A DNA stretch of 64,000 nt, taken from assembly GCF_000334895.1 (NCBI RefSeq), contig NZ_BAFM01000004.1, positions 124,001 through 188,000 on the forward strand, in the 5' to 3' direction. The position numbers were made by a program, and so were the translations under genes. The notes beneath the pieces are model-generated. The model was not told the DNA's origin. It saw only the letters and a program-made list of their open reading frames with translations, and did no database searches. Source of the stretch: Halococcus agarilyticus. Lineage in GTDB: Archaea > Halobacteriota > Halobacteria > Halobacteriales > Halococcaceae. How positions within the stretch are numbered: the first letter of the stretch is position 1; each line of letters opens with the position of its first letter. Positions 16,425 to 24,273 of the stretch are shown one piece after another.

Positions 16425-17308
16425 TCGGCGTCCGCCTGGCGCTCGGCCGCGCGCGCCACGTTCGCAACGAGCATGGCGAGCGTAACTGGGCCGACGCCAC
16501 CGGGGACGGGCGTGATCGCCCCCGCGACCGACTCCGCACTCTCGAAGTCGACGTCGCCGACGACCTCGGTGCTTCCCTCGCTTCCCGATTCGACTCTGTT
16601 GGCGCTCACGTCGACGACCGTGACGCCAGGCGAGAGCATCGAGCCATCGACGAGCCCCGGCACACCGACGGCAGTCACGACGACGTCCGCGCGGCGGGTC
16701 ACGCTCCCGAGATCCGAGGTTCGAGAGTGACAGACCGTCACTGTGGCGTTGCCGTCCGGGCACTTCTGGAGCAGGAGGTTCGCGAGCGGCTTCCCGACGA
16801 TGGCCGAGCGGCCGACGATAGCGATGTCCTCGCCGGCGATCGGAATCTCGTGTGCTGTGAGCAGGCGGCGGACCGCGGCGGGCGTCGCCGGGAGATAACG
16901 GGGATCGTCCCGAACGAGCCGGCCGAGGTTCGCGAAGCTGAGACTGTCGACGTCTTTTGTTGGGTCGAGCCGTCGCCGCACGCCGGCGAGCGCGACGTGA
17001 TCCGGCAGCGGGATCTGGACGAACACGCCGTCGATTTCGGGGTCGGCGCACAGTCGGTCGACCGTATGATGGAGTCGCTCCGCGGGTGCACCGGGATCGA
17101 TTCGGACGTCCTGACTTGCGATGTCGAGGTCGCGACACGCCGCGTGTTTCAGTTCCACGAACCGCTCGTCGGCCGGATCGTCGCTCATCAGGACCGTGGC
17201 GAGCGTCGGCGTGACGCCCCGCTCGTCGAGTTCGCGGACGCGATCGTGCACGTCGGCCCGGATCTCGGCCGCGACCGGCTCGCCGCGCAGCCGTTCGGCG
17301 GACGGCAT
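16418..17308 (-). CDS. FolD paralogue 2 with altered active-site motifs
   Basis: A 296-residue FolD homologue, the same length as copy 1. The catalytic Lys is kept (RFVELKHAA, Lys54), but the usual preceding Tyr is Phe. KDVDGFHPENVGRL of copy 1 is KDVDSLSFANLGRL here. The nucleotide-site segment IVGRSAIVGKPLANLL and PVPGGVGPVTLAML are intact. The fold and NADP site thus look sound while the folate side has changed. It may have kept only one of the two activities or handle another pterin. It lies between the pabBA operon, which it faces, and the DmdA-like gene, from which it diverges. Confidence 0.85.
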   Translation of the reverse strand: MPSAERLRGEPVAAEIRADVHDRVRELDERGVTPTLATVLMSDDPADERFVELKHAACRDLDIASQDVRIDPGAPAERLHHTVDRLCADPEIDGVFVQIPLPDHVALAGVRRRLDPTKDVDSLSFANLGRLVRDDPRYLPATPAAVRRLLTAHEIPIAGEDIAIVGRSAIVGKPLANLLLQKCPDGNATVTVCHSRTSDLGSVTRRADVVVTAVGVPGLVDGSMLSPGVTVVDVSANRVESGSEGSTEVVGDVDFESAESVAGAITPVPGGVGPVTLAMLVANVARAAERQADAEG

Positions 17309-17509
17309 ATGCTCCGTCTGGACCGGCCCGGGTTTGAACCTATCCGTGTGAGCGGGCGCACTCGAAGTATGCTACCGGGGAGGAGATTTTGACTAGCATC
17401 GGCGTACAACCACAGGAAGGCGGCGACCGATCGGACCGATCCGCAGATGGCGTTCCTCCCAACAGCATGAGAGCATCGGGCAAGTCACGACTCGAATGAG
17501 AACCGCAGA

Positions 17510-17566
17510 CCACACGCCTCCCCAACCGATTCGCTCAGTCACTCCGTTCCTTCACTCATCCCTCGC
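17510..17566 (+). repeat. dispersed 57-bp element, copy A
   Basis: This 57-bp stretch matches, in reverse complement, 32609-32665 at 48 of 57 positions. It begins CCACACGCCTCCCCA and ends CTCATCCCTCGC. Both copies sit in gene-free DNA. Similar sequence is, to my memory, frequent between genes in haloarchaea. It lies in a 529-bp gap between folD 2 and the DmdA-like gene. Confidence 0.6.
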
Positions 17567-17594
17567 GCGAGTCGCGCGTCTCCGGCGTCTGCTC

Positions 17595-17643
17595 GCGGGT
17601 GCTTCGCACCCGCTCGCACGGCCAGCGGGACCTCCGGTCCCGC
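17595..17643. repeat. two tandem GC-rich hairpins after dispersed element A
   Basis: GCGGGTGC-TTC-GCACCCGC (17595-17613) and GCGGGACC-TCC-GGTCCCGC (17625-17643) are two perfect 8-bp stems with 3-nt loops, 11 bp apart. They follow the dispersed element in the same gap. Their role is unknown; terminator, processing site or repeat-element tail are possible. Confidence 0.5.
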
Positions 17644-17775
17644 TCGGCGCTCCCGCGCGCCACCGCTCCCCGGTGGTGAACCGATTTCCGCTGACAGTAC
17701 CGCGGCTCACGACACGGCCGGCTGCGCGATCGATGGATGAGTGGGCGCAGAGAGAACGCCGCCGATGACTCCCGA

Positions 17776-17811
17776 CATAAATGGGTGGTGCTGTTAACTC
17801 TTTCATTTATG
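17776..17811 (+). promoter_or_regulatory. promoter with flanking inverted repeat before the DmdA-like gene
   Basis: CATAAATG (17776-17783) and its exact inverse CATTTATG (17804-17811) are separated by 20 bp. The downstream arm coincides with the TATA position, about 27-34 nt before the ATG at 17838. A dimeric regulator bound to both arms would cover the TATA box, so this is a good operator candidate. The HTH_10 regulator encoded just downstream is the natural candidate to bind it. Confidence 0.5.
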
Positions 17812-17837
17812 ATCCGGAGGAACAGTGTTCGAAGGCG

Positions 17838-19232
17838 ATGGCAGAACCCGAACCACCGACCACCGAACGCGATTCGCACCCGAACCACCCGAACGTCGAC
17901 CAGTCCGACCGCGTGCTCCCGCGAAATCTGCGCCAGTCCGGCGACCCCGGAATCGAGATGCTGGTCTCGACCCGCGTCCGGAAATCGCCGTTCTTCCACA
18001 AGTCGTTCAACGAGGAGGGTGCATGGCGCGCGACGGTCTACAACCGGATCTACCACCCCCGGGGGCTGGTCGAACCCGAGGACGGCGGAGCGATGGCGGA
18101 GTACGAGGCACTGACCGAGGCCGTGACGCTGTGGGACGTCGCGGTCGAGCGCCAGATCCGCGTGAAAGGTCCCGATGCGGAGGCGCTCACCGACTACGTC
18201 ATCACCCGGGACGCGACCGAGATCGAGCCGATGCACGGCAAGTACGTCATCCTCTGCAACGAGGACGGCGGCGTGCTGAACGACCCCATTCTACTCCGCG
18301 TCGAGGACGACGAGTTCTGGTTCTCGATCTCCGATTCCACGCTCATGCAGTGGCTCGAAGGGGTGAACGTCGGCAAGGAGTTCGACGTCGCAATCGACGA
18401 GATCGACGTCGCCCCCATGCAGATTCAGGGTCCGCGCTCGGAGGACGTAATGGTCGAGGTCGTCGGCGAGGAGGTTTCCGAGATCCCCTACTACGGTCTG
18501 ATGGAGGCCGAAATCGACGGCTGTCCCGTGCTCGTGAGCCAGACCGGGTTCTCGGGCGAGAAGGGCTTCGAGATCTACGTGAAAGAGGCGATGGAGAACG
18601 CAGAGCGGGTGTGGGACCCCGTACTGGAGACCGTGAAAGACCACGGTGGGATGCAGATCGCGCCGGGCCACCACCGTCGGATCGCGGCGGGCATCCTCTC
18701 GTGGGGCCAGGACATGGATCACGAGACCTCGCCGTTTCAGGTCAACCTCGGCTATCAGGTCCCCGACGACAAAGCGGGCGACTACGTCGGCAAGGAGGCA
18801 CTCGAAGCCCAGCAGGAGCGGATCGAGAGCGGCGAGTATCCGTTCAACCTCAAGATGGTCGGGCTGAAGATGGCGGGCGAGCCGATCCGGGACTACGCGC
18901 CCGACTTCTGGCTCGTCTCCGATCCCGATACGGGCGAGGAGTGTGGGTACATGACGTCGCCGTGGCACAACCCCGAACTGGAGACCAACATCGGCCTCGG
19001 CTTCGTGCCGGCGGAGAAGCTCCAGCAGGAGACCGACGCGGCGCTCAACGACGAGATCTACGAGGAGGATCTCGACATCGAGTTTCAGGTGCATCTCCCC
19101 GACGAGTACGCCGAGGAGTCTGGCGAGTCGGTGTACGCCACGGTGGCCGAAGTGCCGTTCAAGGAGTCGGTCAACCCGAGCGCGCGCGAGCAGGCCAAGC
19201 TGAACGCGCGAAAGGACGCCGAATCCGAGTAA
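17838..19232 (+). CDS. DmdA-like GcvT-fold demethylase (putative DMSP:THF methyltransferase)
   Basis: A 464-residue protein of the GcvT/DmdA family. Its middle part (about 40-370) follows the marine DMSP demethylase closely as I recall it: RVRKSPFF near the start, TLWDVAVERQIRVKG, NEDGGVLNDPILLRVEDDEF with the folate-site Asp149, WFSISDS, APMQIQGPRSED and GFSGEKGFEIYV. It is longer than bacterial DmdA (about 365) through an N-terminal extension and a C-terminal tail. The predicted reaction is methyl transfer from DMSP (or a similar sulfonium or betaine) to THF, giving 5-methyl-THF. The ATG at 17838 has a TATA-like element 27 nt upstream. Substrate identity is inferred; other GcvT-type demethylases remain possible. 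Confidence 0.72.
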   Translation: MAEPEPPTTERDSHPNHPNVDQSDRVLPRNLRQSGDPGIEMLVSTRVRKSPFFHKSFNEEGAWRATVYNRIYHPRGLVEPEDGGAMAEYEALTEAVTLWDVAVERQIRVKGPDAEALTDYVITRDATEIEPMHGKYVILCNEDGGVLNDPILLRVEDDEFWFSISDSTLMQWLEGVNVGKEFDVAIDEIDVAPMQIQGPRSEDVMVEVVGEEVSEIPYYGLMEAEIDGCPVLVSQTGFSGEKGFEIYVKEAMENAERVWDPVLETVKDHGGMQIAPGHHRRIAAGILSWGQDMDHETSPFQVNLGYQVPDDKAGDYVGKEALEAQQERIESGEYPFNLKMVGLKMAGEPIRDYAPDFWLVSDPDTGEECGYMTSPWHNPELETNIGLGFVPAEKLQQETDAALNDEIYEEDLDIEFQVHLPDEYAEESGESVYATVAEVPFKESVNPSAREQAKLNARKDAESE

Positions 19233-19339
19233 GCCCCGCTCGCGTCACGTGATCGCCTTTCCGAGGGCGCTATGCGCGTCGATCGGCGCGTCATCCGAGC
19301 GAACGACGTTCCGGCGGTCGATGCGCGAACGCGGTCGTG

Positions 19340-19984
19340 TCACTCCTCCAAGAGCGCCGTCTCGACGAGTTTGGCCGTCCCACGACGGATGCGACCGCCG
19401 ATGGCGGTCGGTGAGAGATCGAGTTCGTCCGCGACGTCGGCGAGGCGGGCCTCGCGCGGCTCCTCGAAGTAGCCGTTCTCGTAGGCCGTCACGAGCGCGA
19501 CGCGCTGAGCCTCGGTCAGGCCCGTGGGTTCGCCACCGTTCCACTCGTCCTGGCGGAACATCTGCTGGAGGGTGAAGGAGATGTCCTCGTCGTCGCAGTA
19601 GTCGGCGAGCGCGGCGAGCGCTTCCCGGTCGGGGAACTGGAGTCGGACCGTCCAGCCGCGGGCGCTGGTGGTGGCCTCGCGCATCAGCCCGCTGAGTTCG
19701 CTCGTCTTCGGCGAGACGAGCTTCGTCTCGGGCGGGTGGCGGATCCGGTAGACGCGGGTCGCCGCCGAACCGGCCACCAACTGCCACTCCGCGACCGTGT
19801 GATCCTCGTCGAGTCTGGTCTCGAACTCCTCGCCGGGGTTCTCGACGAGGAAGAAGAAGATCCCCGTCTCGGGGTCGGTGCCGGACTGGGGCACGACTCG
19901 GATGGTCACGTCGGGACACTCGCGGATCGTGGGCGCGAGCGAGAGGTCCGGGTGGTCGATGTCGACGACGGCGATCAGGTTCAC
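19340..19984 (-). CDS. HTH_10 (bacterio-opsin-activator type) transcriptional regulator
   Basis: A 214-residue regulator if translation begins at the GTG at 19984, which gives the usual start VNLIAVVDIDHPDLSL; the frame continues upstream but becomes Arg-rich. An N-terminal sensor-like region of about 150 residues precedes the C-terminal HTH_10 domain, visible as LTEAQRVALVTAYENGYF, then ADVADELDLSPTAIGGRIR. This family includes Bat and DmsR. It is convergent with the DmdA-like gene and is the only regulator in the island, so control of neighbouring demethylation genes is a reasonable inference. Confidence 0.85.
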   Translation of the reverse strand: MNLIAVVDIDHPDLSLAPTIRECPDVTIRVVPQSGTDPETGIFFFLVENPGEEFETRLDEDHTVAEWQLVAGSAATRVYRIRHPPETKLVSPKTSELSGLMREATTSARGWTVRLQFPDREALAALADYCDDEDISFTLQQMFRQDEWNGGEPTGLTEAQRVALVTAYENGYFEEPREARLADVADELDLSPTAIGGRIRRGTAKLVETALLEE

Positions 19985-20385
19985 GACCGGCCACCCCGTC
20001 GTGCCTGGTTCGGCGTGCCGGCACGGCGATGCACCCGTCGCCAGGCGGTCGGCGAGGCGGCAGTCGGCACGGCCGGCCGCCGAACGCATCGGGCGGCCGA
20101 AACCGAGGGCCGAAACGGCGATTCACGCGTGGGCGATCGTCGATCGTCGTCGGTCCGAGGATCGATCACTGTTCTCGTGTCTCATGAACCGATTCGCCGA
20201 CAGTCGGTTAAACCGTTCGGATCGCCATGGCGCGTCGCGTGCCGATCGGACGGCGGACCGTCGAGCGTGGACGGCGGAGCCACGATCCCCGACGATCGGC
20301 CCCGTGTCCATCGCACGCTCGAAGCGAGGCTGGACCGAAACGGCGACGCGAACAGGGACGAATTTGGGTGTGAGTTCGGGGTATG

Positions 20386-20429
20386 TTTTTATGTGACCCG
20401 TATGTGGTGAGTATGTGGGTGAGCACCCA
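20386..20429 (+). promoter_or_regulatory. promoter and start-site palindrome of the ferritin-like gene
   Basis: TTTTTATG (20386-20393) is the TATA candidate and predicts initiation near 20417. There TGGGTG-AG-CACCCA (20416-20429) forms a perfect 14-bp palindrome ending 4 nt before the ATG at 20433. It could be an operator over the start site or a short leader hairpin. The rest of the 448-bp gap from 19985 shows nothing else. Confidence 0.45.
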
Positions 20430-20432
20430 ACT

Positions 20433-21203
20433 ATGTCAAACGACACCATCGCGGAACGCATCGAAGCGGGGGAGAGCTTCGTCGACCCCGACAACTTCGA
20501 GTTCGACAACGCCGACGACGACATCGATCGCGAGAACGAGAGCACGCGTGACCTGCTCGGCCGCGTCAGCGGCGCGCTGAACCGGCGCTCGTTCATGGGC
20601 AACGCTGCGAAGGCCGGAGCCGGGGCGGTCGCGCTCGGGACCCTCGCGTCGGGCTCGGCGGCGGCCTACCACGAGGCCAGCGACGTCGACATCCTGAACT
20701 TCGCGCTGACGCTCGAACATCTCGAGGCCGCGTACTACAACGAGTTCCTCGACGAGTACTCCGAGGGCGAGATCGAGAACGCGGACGCGATCGGCATGAA
20801 GTTCGCCGATCCGAAGCTCCGGTACTCGACCTGGCAGGAACTCGTGCGGATCCGCGACCACGAGGAGGCCCACGTCGAGGCGCTGACGAGCACGATCAAC
20901 GACCTCGGCGGCACGCCCGTCGAGGCCGCCGAGTACGAGTTCCCGTACGACTCGCTCGAATCGTTCGTCAAGTTCTCGAACCGCGTCGAGGCGGTCGGCA
21001 CGTCGGCGTACGCCGGTGCGGCACCGTTCCTCGACAACGAGGCCGTCGTGGAGGCGGGGCTGTCGATCCACTCGGTCGAGGCACGACACACCAGCTACTT
21101 CGGCGCGCTGCTGCCGAAGAGCTCGATGCCGAACGCGTTCGACCCGGCCCGCAGCATGGACCAGGTCGTCGGCATCGTCTCCCCGCTGATCGTCTCCGAG
21201 TAG
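20433..21203 (+). CDS. Tat-exported ferritin-like domain protein
   Basis: A 256-residue protein of the Ferritin_2-like group. An unusually long acidic N-region of about 45 residues precedes a Tat signal, NRRSFMGNAAKAGAGA, ending near ASGSAAA, so the folded protein is exported outside the membrane. The mature part is helical, with di-iron-type ligands suggested by EHLEAAYYNEFL, RDHEEAHVEAL and VEARHTSYFG. The function of these exported ferritin-like proteins is not established; iron or manganese storage and peroxide protection are candidates. The ATG at 20433 is chosen over one 18 nt upstream. Confidence 0.85.
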   Translation: MSNDTIAERIEAGESFVDPDNFEFDNADDDIDRENESTRDLLGRVSGALNRRSFMGNAAKAGAGAVALGTLASGSAAAYHEASDVDILNFALTLEHLEAAYYNEFLDEYSEGEIENADAIGMKFADPKLRYSTWQELVRIRDHEEAHVEALTSTINDLGGTPVEAAEYEFPYDSLESFVKFSNRVEAVGTSAYAGAAPFLDNEAVVEAGLSIHSVEARHTSYFGALLPKSSMPNAFDPARSMDQVVGIVSPLIVSE

Positions 21204-21223
21204 TCAGTTCGGCCCACTCTCGC

Positions 21224-21229
21224 TTTTTT
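21224..21229 (+). terminator. oligo-T terminator after the ferritin-like gene
   Basis: A run of six T follows CTCTCGC about 20 nt after the stop codon at 21203. Archaeal RNA polymerase can terminate at such T-runs without a strong hairpin. Confidence 0.4.
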
Positions 21230-21339
21230 GATCGTGTGCCGCCGTGAGTCGAGACTGCCGTCGAGCAGCCGGTCAGTCACTTGGCGAGAGCGTCGTAGTC
21301 GAACCAATTCGTTGCCGGCGCACGAGCGGGTTTCGACAA

Positions 21340-21347
21340 GATTTAAC
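21340..21347 (+). promoter_or_regulatory. TATA box of the zinc-ribbon / aEF-1beta operon
   Basis: GATTTAAC is centred about 27 nt upstream of the ATG at 21371, fitting a leaderless transcript. Confidence 0.55.
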
Positions 21348-21370
21348 CTCCGGGTCGTCTCCGAGCGGAC

Positions 21371-21556
21371 ATGAGCGAAAGCGAACAGCAGGCGAGTGCG
21401 ACCCGATCGTGTGTCTCGTGTGGGATCAACATCTCGGGCACCAACGCCGCCGCCTTCGACTGTCCCGAGTGTGGGACGCAGATCTACCGGTGTGCGACCT
21501 GTCGCAAGCAGAGCAACCTCTACGAGTGTCCCGACTGTGGGTTCACGGGGCCGTAA
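21371..21556 (+). CDS. small double zinc-ribbon protein (HVO_2753-like)
   Basis: Sixty-one residues with four Cys pairs: [21 protein letters not shown] and ECPDCGF. These form two treble-clef-like zinc sites. It matches the haloarchaeal short zinc-finger family represented by Haloferax HVO_2753, for which roles in swarming and biofilm formation were reported. As in Haloferax, it stands directly before the aEF-1beta gene with a 2-nt gap, so the two are co-transcribed. An RNA- or ribosome-related role would fit the context but is not shown. Confidence 0.88.
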   Translation: MSESEQQASATRSCVSCGINISGTNAAAFDCPECGTQIYRCATCRKQSNLYECPDCGFTGP

Positions 21557-21558
21557 TC

Positions 21559-21825
21559 ATGGGGAAGGTCGCCGCGAAGCTCAAGGTGATGCCGGAGAGC
21601 CCCGAGGTCGATCTCGACGAGCTCCAGCACGAGCTCGAGGACTCGCTGTCCGAGGGTGCGAAGATCAACGGGTTCGAGCGCGACGACGTCGCCTTCGGCC
21701 TCGTCGCGCTCCTGCCGACGGTGATCGTCCCCGACGACGCCGGCGGAACCGAGGCGGTCGAGGAGGCGTTCGCGGACGTCGAGACGGTCGAGAGCGTCGC
21801 GGTCGAGAACGTCGGCCGGATCTGA
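21559..21825 (+). CDS. ef1b: translation elongation factor aEF-1 beta
   Basis: An 88-residue archaeal exchange factor that reloads EF-1 alpha with GTP. It begins [20 protein letters not shown] and has the typical [16 protein letters not shown] core and a C-terminal beta strand ending VENVGRI. Length and pattern are those of archaeal aEF-1 beta, much shorter than the eukaryotic protein. It is the second gene of an operon with the zinc-ribbon protein. Confidence 0.95.
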   Translation: MGKVAAKLKVMPESPEVDLDELQHELEDSLSEGAKINGFERDDVAFGLVALLPTVIVPDDAGGTEAVEEAFADVETVESVAVENVGRI

Positions 21826-21879
21826 ACCGCGGAGCGGCAGGTGGTACGGTCGGCCCGACGTGTCGACCCGGAACGGACG

Positions 21880-21886
21880 TTTTATG
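21880..21886 (+). promoter_or_regulatory. TATA box of the rpl21e-rpoF operon
   Basis: TTTTATG is centred 28 nt before the ATG at 21911, a leaderless promoter position. Confidence 0.55.
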
Positions 21887-21910
21887 ACGGTCGACGGGCA
21901 AGCGAGCCGT

Positions 21911-22201
21911 ATGCCTAACTCGAAAGGACCTCTCAAGAAGACCCGCAACAAGCTCTCGAACGATCCGCGCGAGCGCGGCACGTCCCCGCCCCAGCGCGCG
22001 ATCGAGGACTTCGACGAGGGCGATCACGTCCACCTCAGCCTCGATCCGAGCGTCACCGATGGACGGTTCCATCCCCGGTTCAACGGCCACACCGGCGAGG
22101 TGCTCGGGAGCCAGGGCCGGGCCTATCGGGTCGAGATCGTCGACGGCGACACCGCGAAGACCCTGATCGTCACCCCGGAGCATCTCCGCCGTCAGGAATG
22201 A
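21911..22201 (+). CDS. rpl21e: 50S ribosomal protein L21e
   Basis: A 96-residue ribosomal protein. The N-terminus [20 protein letters not shown] and the internal [20 protein letters not shown] with [18 protein letters not shown] are characteristic of L21e. The stop overlaps the start of rpoF (ATGA). Linkage of L21e, Rpb4 and a DUF655 protein is standard in archaea. Confidence 0.96.
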   Translation: MPNSKGPLKKTRNKLSNDPRERGTSPPQRAIEDFDEGDHVHLSLDPSVTDGRFHPRFNGHTGEVLGSQGRAYRVEIVDGDTAKTLIVTPEHLRRQE

Positions 22202-22554
22202 CGATCTTCAAGGAGCGCCTCGACGAGGAGTACCTCACGCTCGCCGAGACGAAGGAACTGCTCGCCGACGTCGAGGCCGAACACGCCGCCGACGAGGACC
22301 GCGAGATGCCCTACGAGCTCGCGCGCGCCATCGAGCACGTCAACCGGTTCGCGGAGCTCACCCCCGAGGAGTCCCGCGAGTTCGTGGCCGAACTCCGCGA
22401 GCACGAGAAGGTCGACGAGCCGACCGCCTACAAGATCGCGGACCTCAAACCAGCCAATCGCGACGAGCTCCGCGCGATCTACGCCCAGGAGCGGTTCTCG
22501 CTGTCGGGCGACGAGCTCGACGACGTGCTCGGGATCGTCGCGAAACACGTCTGA
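22198..22554 (+). CDS. rpoF: DNA-directed RNA polymerase subunit F (Rpb4)
   Basis: A 118-residue Rpb4 homologue that pairs with RpoE (Rpb7) to form the stalk of the polymerase. It is helical, with [16 protein letters not shown] near the start and the HRDC-like end [18 protein letters not shown]. It overlaps rpl21e by 4 nt, so translation is likely coupled. Confidence 0.94.
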   Translation: MTIFKERLDEEYLTLAETKELLADVEAEHAADEDREMPYELARAIEHVNRFAELTPEESREFVAELREHEKVDEPTAYKIADLKPANRDELRAIYAQERFSLSGDELDDVLGIVAKHV

Positions 22555-22563
22555 TCGCCGCGA

Positions 22564-22570
22564 ATTTAAG
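22564..22570 (+). promoter_or_regulatory. TATA box of the DUF655 gene
   Basis: ATTTAAG lies 27 nt upstream of the ATG at 22594, just after the rpoF stop. Confidence 0.55.
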
Positions 22571-22593
22571 TACGTCCTCGGTGTACGGGAGGT

Positions 22594-23181
22594 ATGAATG
22601 ACGCCGAGAGCGGCGACGATGCGGGAGCACGCGAGCCACGAGCCGTCGTGCTCGATCTGCTGCCGAACGGCCGTCCCGACGACGACCGCCCGGCCCACCG
22701 GAAACCGCCGCTCGCCTACGCCCTCGGCGAGTCACAGTTCCGACTCCGGGAGCTGACGCTGGCCGAGGACGCCGACATCTCCATCGGCGATCGGATTCAG
22801 TTCGACGGCGAGGGGGTCGAGTCCTCCCGCGAGGTGGCGTACGAGGACCTGTCGAACGCCGCGCGATCGGAGCTCGAGTACGCGGCCGAGGAGATCATCG
22901 ACCGCGACGAGGCGCGGTTCGTCGACTTCTACAACGACGCCCAGCCGATCACGCTCCGGCTCCACCAGCTCAATTTGCTCCCGGGGATCGGCAAGAAGCT
23001 CCGCAACTCGATCCTCGACGAGCGAAAGCGCGAGCCATTCGACGGGTTCGACGATCTCGAAGAGCGCGTCGCGGGACTCCACCGACCGAAGGAGATCCTC
23101 GTCGAGCGCCTGATCGAGGAGCTCCGCGACGACGACCTCAAGTACCGCATCTTCGTCGGGCGCGACCCGAACGAGGGGTAG
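22594..23181 (+). CDS. DUF655 family protein, probable nucleic-acid binder
   Basis: A 195-residue archaeal protein of the DUF655 family. The N-terminal half is OB-like and includes DADISIGDRIQFDGEG. The C-terminal part has a helix-hairpin-helix segment, HQLNLLPGIGKKLRNSIL, and a second one around DLEERVAGLHRPKEI. HhH motifs bind DNA or RNA backbones, and constant linkage to L21e and Rpb4 points to transcription or translation. Its exact function is unknown. It has its own TATA box although it follows rpoF closely. Confidence 0.9.
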   Translation: MNDAESGDDAGAREPRAVVLDLLPNGRPDDDRPAHRKPPLAYALGESQFRLRELTLAEDADISIGDRIQFDGEGVESSREVAYEDLSNAARSELEYAAEEIIDRDEARFVDFYNDAQPITLRLHQLNLLPGIGKKLRNSILDERKREPFDGFDDLEERVAGLHRPKEILVERLIEELRDDDLKYRIFVGRDPNEG

Positions 23182-23255
23182 GTATCGTGACTCGATCGCG
23201 CGGTCCAGTGCGGACCTCGCATCTCGGGTGACGTCGGGAACCGCCCGAACCCGCG

Positions 23256-23909
23256 TCAGTCGTACAACCCGTACATGACCGCATCGGCCGACACGCCGAT
23301 CGGGGTGATGAGAAGTGTCGGGATCACAGCACCGATACGTAGCACCTCTCGTAGCGTGGCAACATCGCTGAACTCACTCGGAGCGCCCACTATCGCGAGG
23401 CCAACGGCTACCGTGGTCGCAAGTGAGACGACGCTGAGCAACAGCGCCACGCCGAAGACGGTCCACGTGTGCCCCTCTGTGAGATCGAAACTTCGACCGA
23501 GTGCTTCTATCGGTCCGCAGTCGTCCAACATGACGGCAGCCGTGACCAGCCGCAACCGCACACTGAGGTAGATCCCAGGAACGACCAGGAACAGCAATCC
23601 GAAGATGATGATCACGCCGGAGATCAGTCCGGCGACGAACACGATGACGAGACGGACACCGAACGACACTCGGTTCTCGGGACGGCCACCCAGCGTAGAG
23701 TACGCCATAGCCACCACGACTCCGCCGGCAACGAGCGACAGAACGTTGGAAAGCGACTGGGAAAGCAGCGAAGCCACTGCGACGAACAGGTACACGACGA
23801 AGATCATGGGGGCACGGCGAGCCGTCGAAACCCCTTCGGAGACGATACCGATGGTGCTGGCCGACGCTCCGCGGTCGATATCGAGAGAACTACCCGTTTC
23901 AGTACTCAT
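23256..23909 (-). CDS. integral membrane protein, GYF/DUF-type with multiple spans
   Basis: A 217-residue protein with five to six hydrophobic segments (for example MIFVVYLFVAVASLLSQSLS and VIIIFGLLFLVVPGIYLSVR). A conserved-looking loop, DDCGPIEALGRSFDLTEGHT, resembles the glycerophosphoryl-type membrane domain families common in haloarchaea. GC content is lower than its neighbours. No catalytic residues can be named. It stands alone, divergent from ksgA. Confidence 0.75.
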   Translation of the reverse strand: MSTETGSSLDIDRGASASTIGIVSEGVSTARRAPMIFVVYLFVAVASLLSQSLSNVLSLVAGGVVVAMAYSTLGGRPENRVSFGVRLVIVFVAGLISGVIIIFGLLFLVVPGIYLSVRLRLVTAAVMLDDCGPIEALGRSFDLTEGHTWTVFGVALLLSVVSLATTVAVGLAIVGAPSEFSDVATLREVLRIGAVIPTLLITPIGVSADAVMYGLYD

Positions 23910-24273
23910 CGTGATGTGGTATGTCGCCCGAATGGCTCAGTTAAACGCCTTCCGGCCCGACAGAGAACACGGCGACGGCCGTTGGCGAAGACAACTGGCC
24001 GCCTCTCGGTAGAGTGGGTTCCCCGACCTGATCCATCGTGCGCGAGCATCGGCTACGGCGCTCGCTACTCACGCCCCTTTGCGTTCTGCCCTGCGCAAGC
24101 GGGATGAGCAGAAACGCGATGTTTTCATCAACCGGTCGTTGTCAGTACGCCGACACCGAACGCTTTCAAGACAGCGAGGGGCTTTTCGTTCCGTACCGTC
24201 CGTTACCAGCGCTACGGATCCTGGGAGAGAGCAAACACGGCGTTTAACATGCGACGAACGGATACACCGAGTC
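23910..24273. other. gene-free 364-bp region between divergent genes
   Basis: I see no protein frame with haloarchaeal character and no tRNA here. The only recognisable element is the ksgA TATA box at 24242-24249. Confidence 0.5.
24242..24249 (+). promoter_or_regulatory. TATA box of ksgA
   Basis: GTTTAACA lies about 28 nt before the ATG at 24274. Confidence 0.5.

Noticed and set aside
17838-19232. The GcvT-fold protein as an aromatic O-demethylase (LigM/DesA type)
   Set aside because: Its length fits that group, but WDVAVERQ and the GGVLNDP to SISDS block match DmdA far better, and no aromatic-degradation genes are near.
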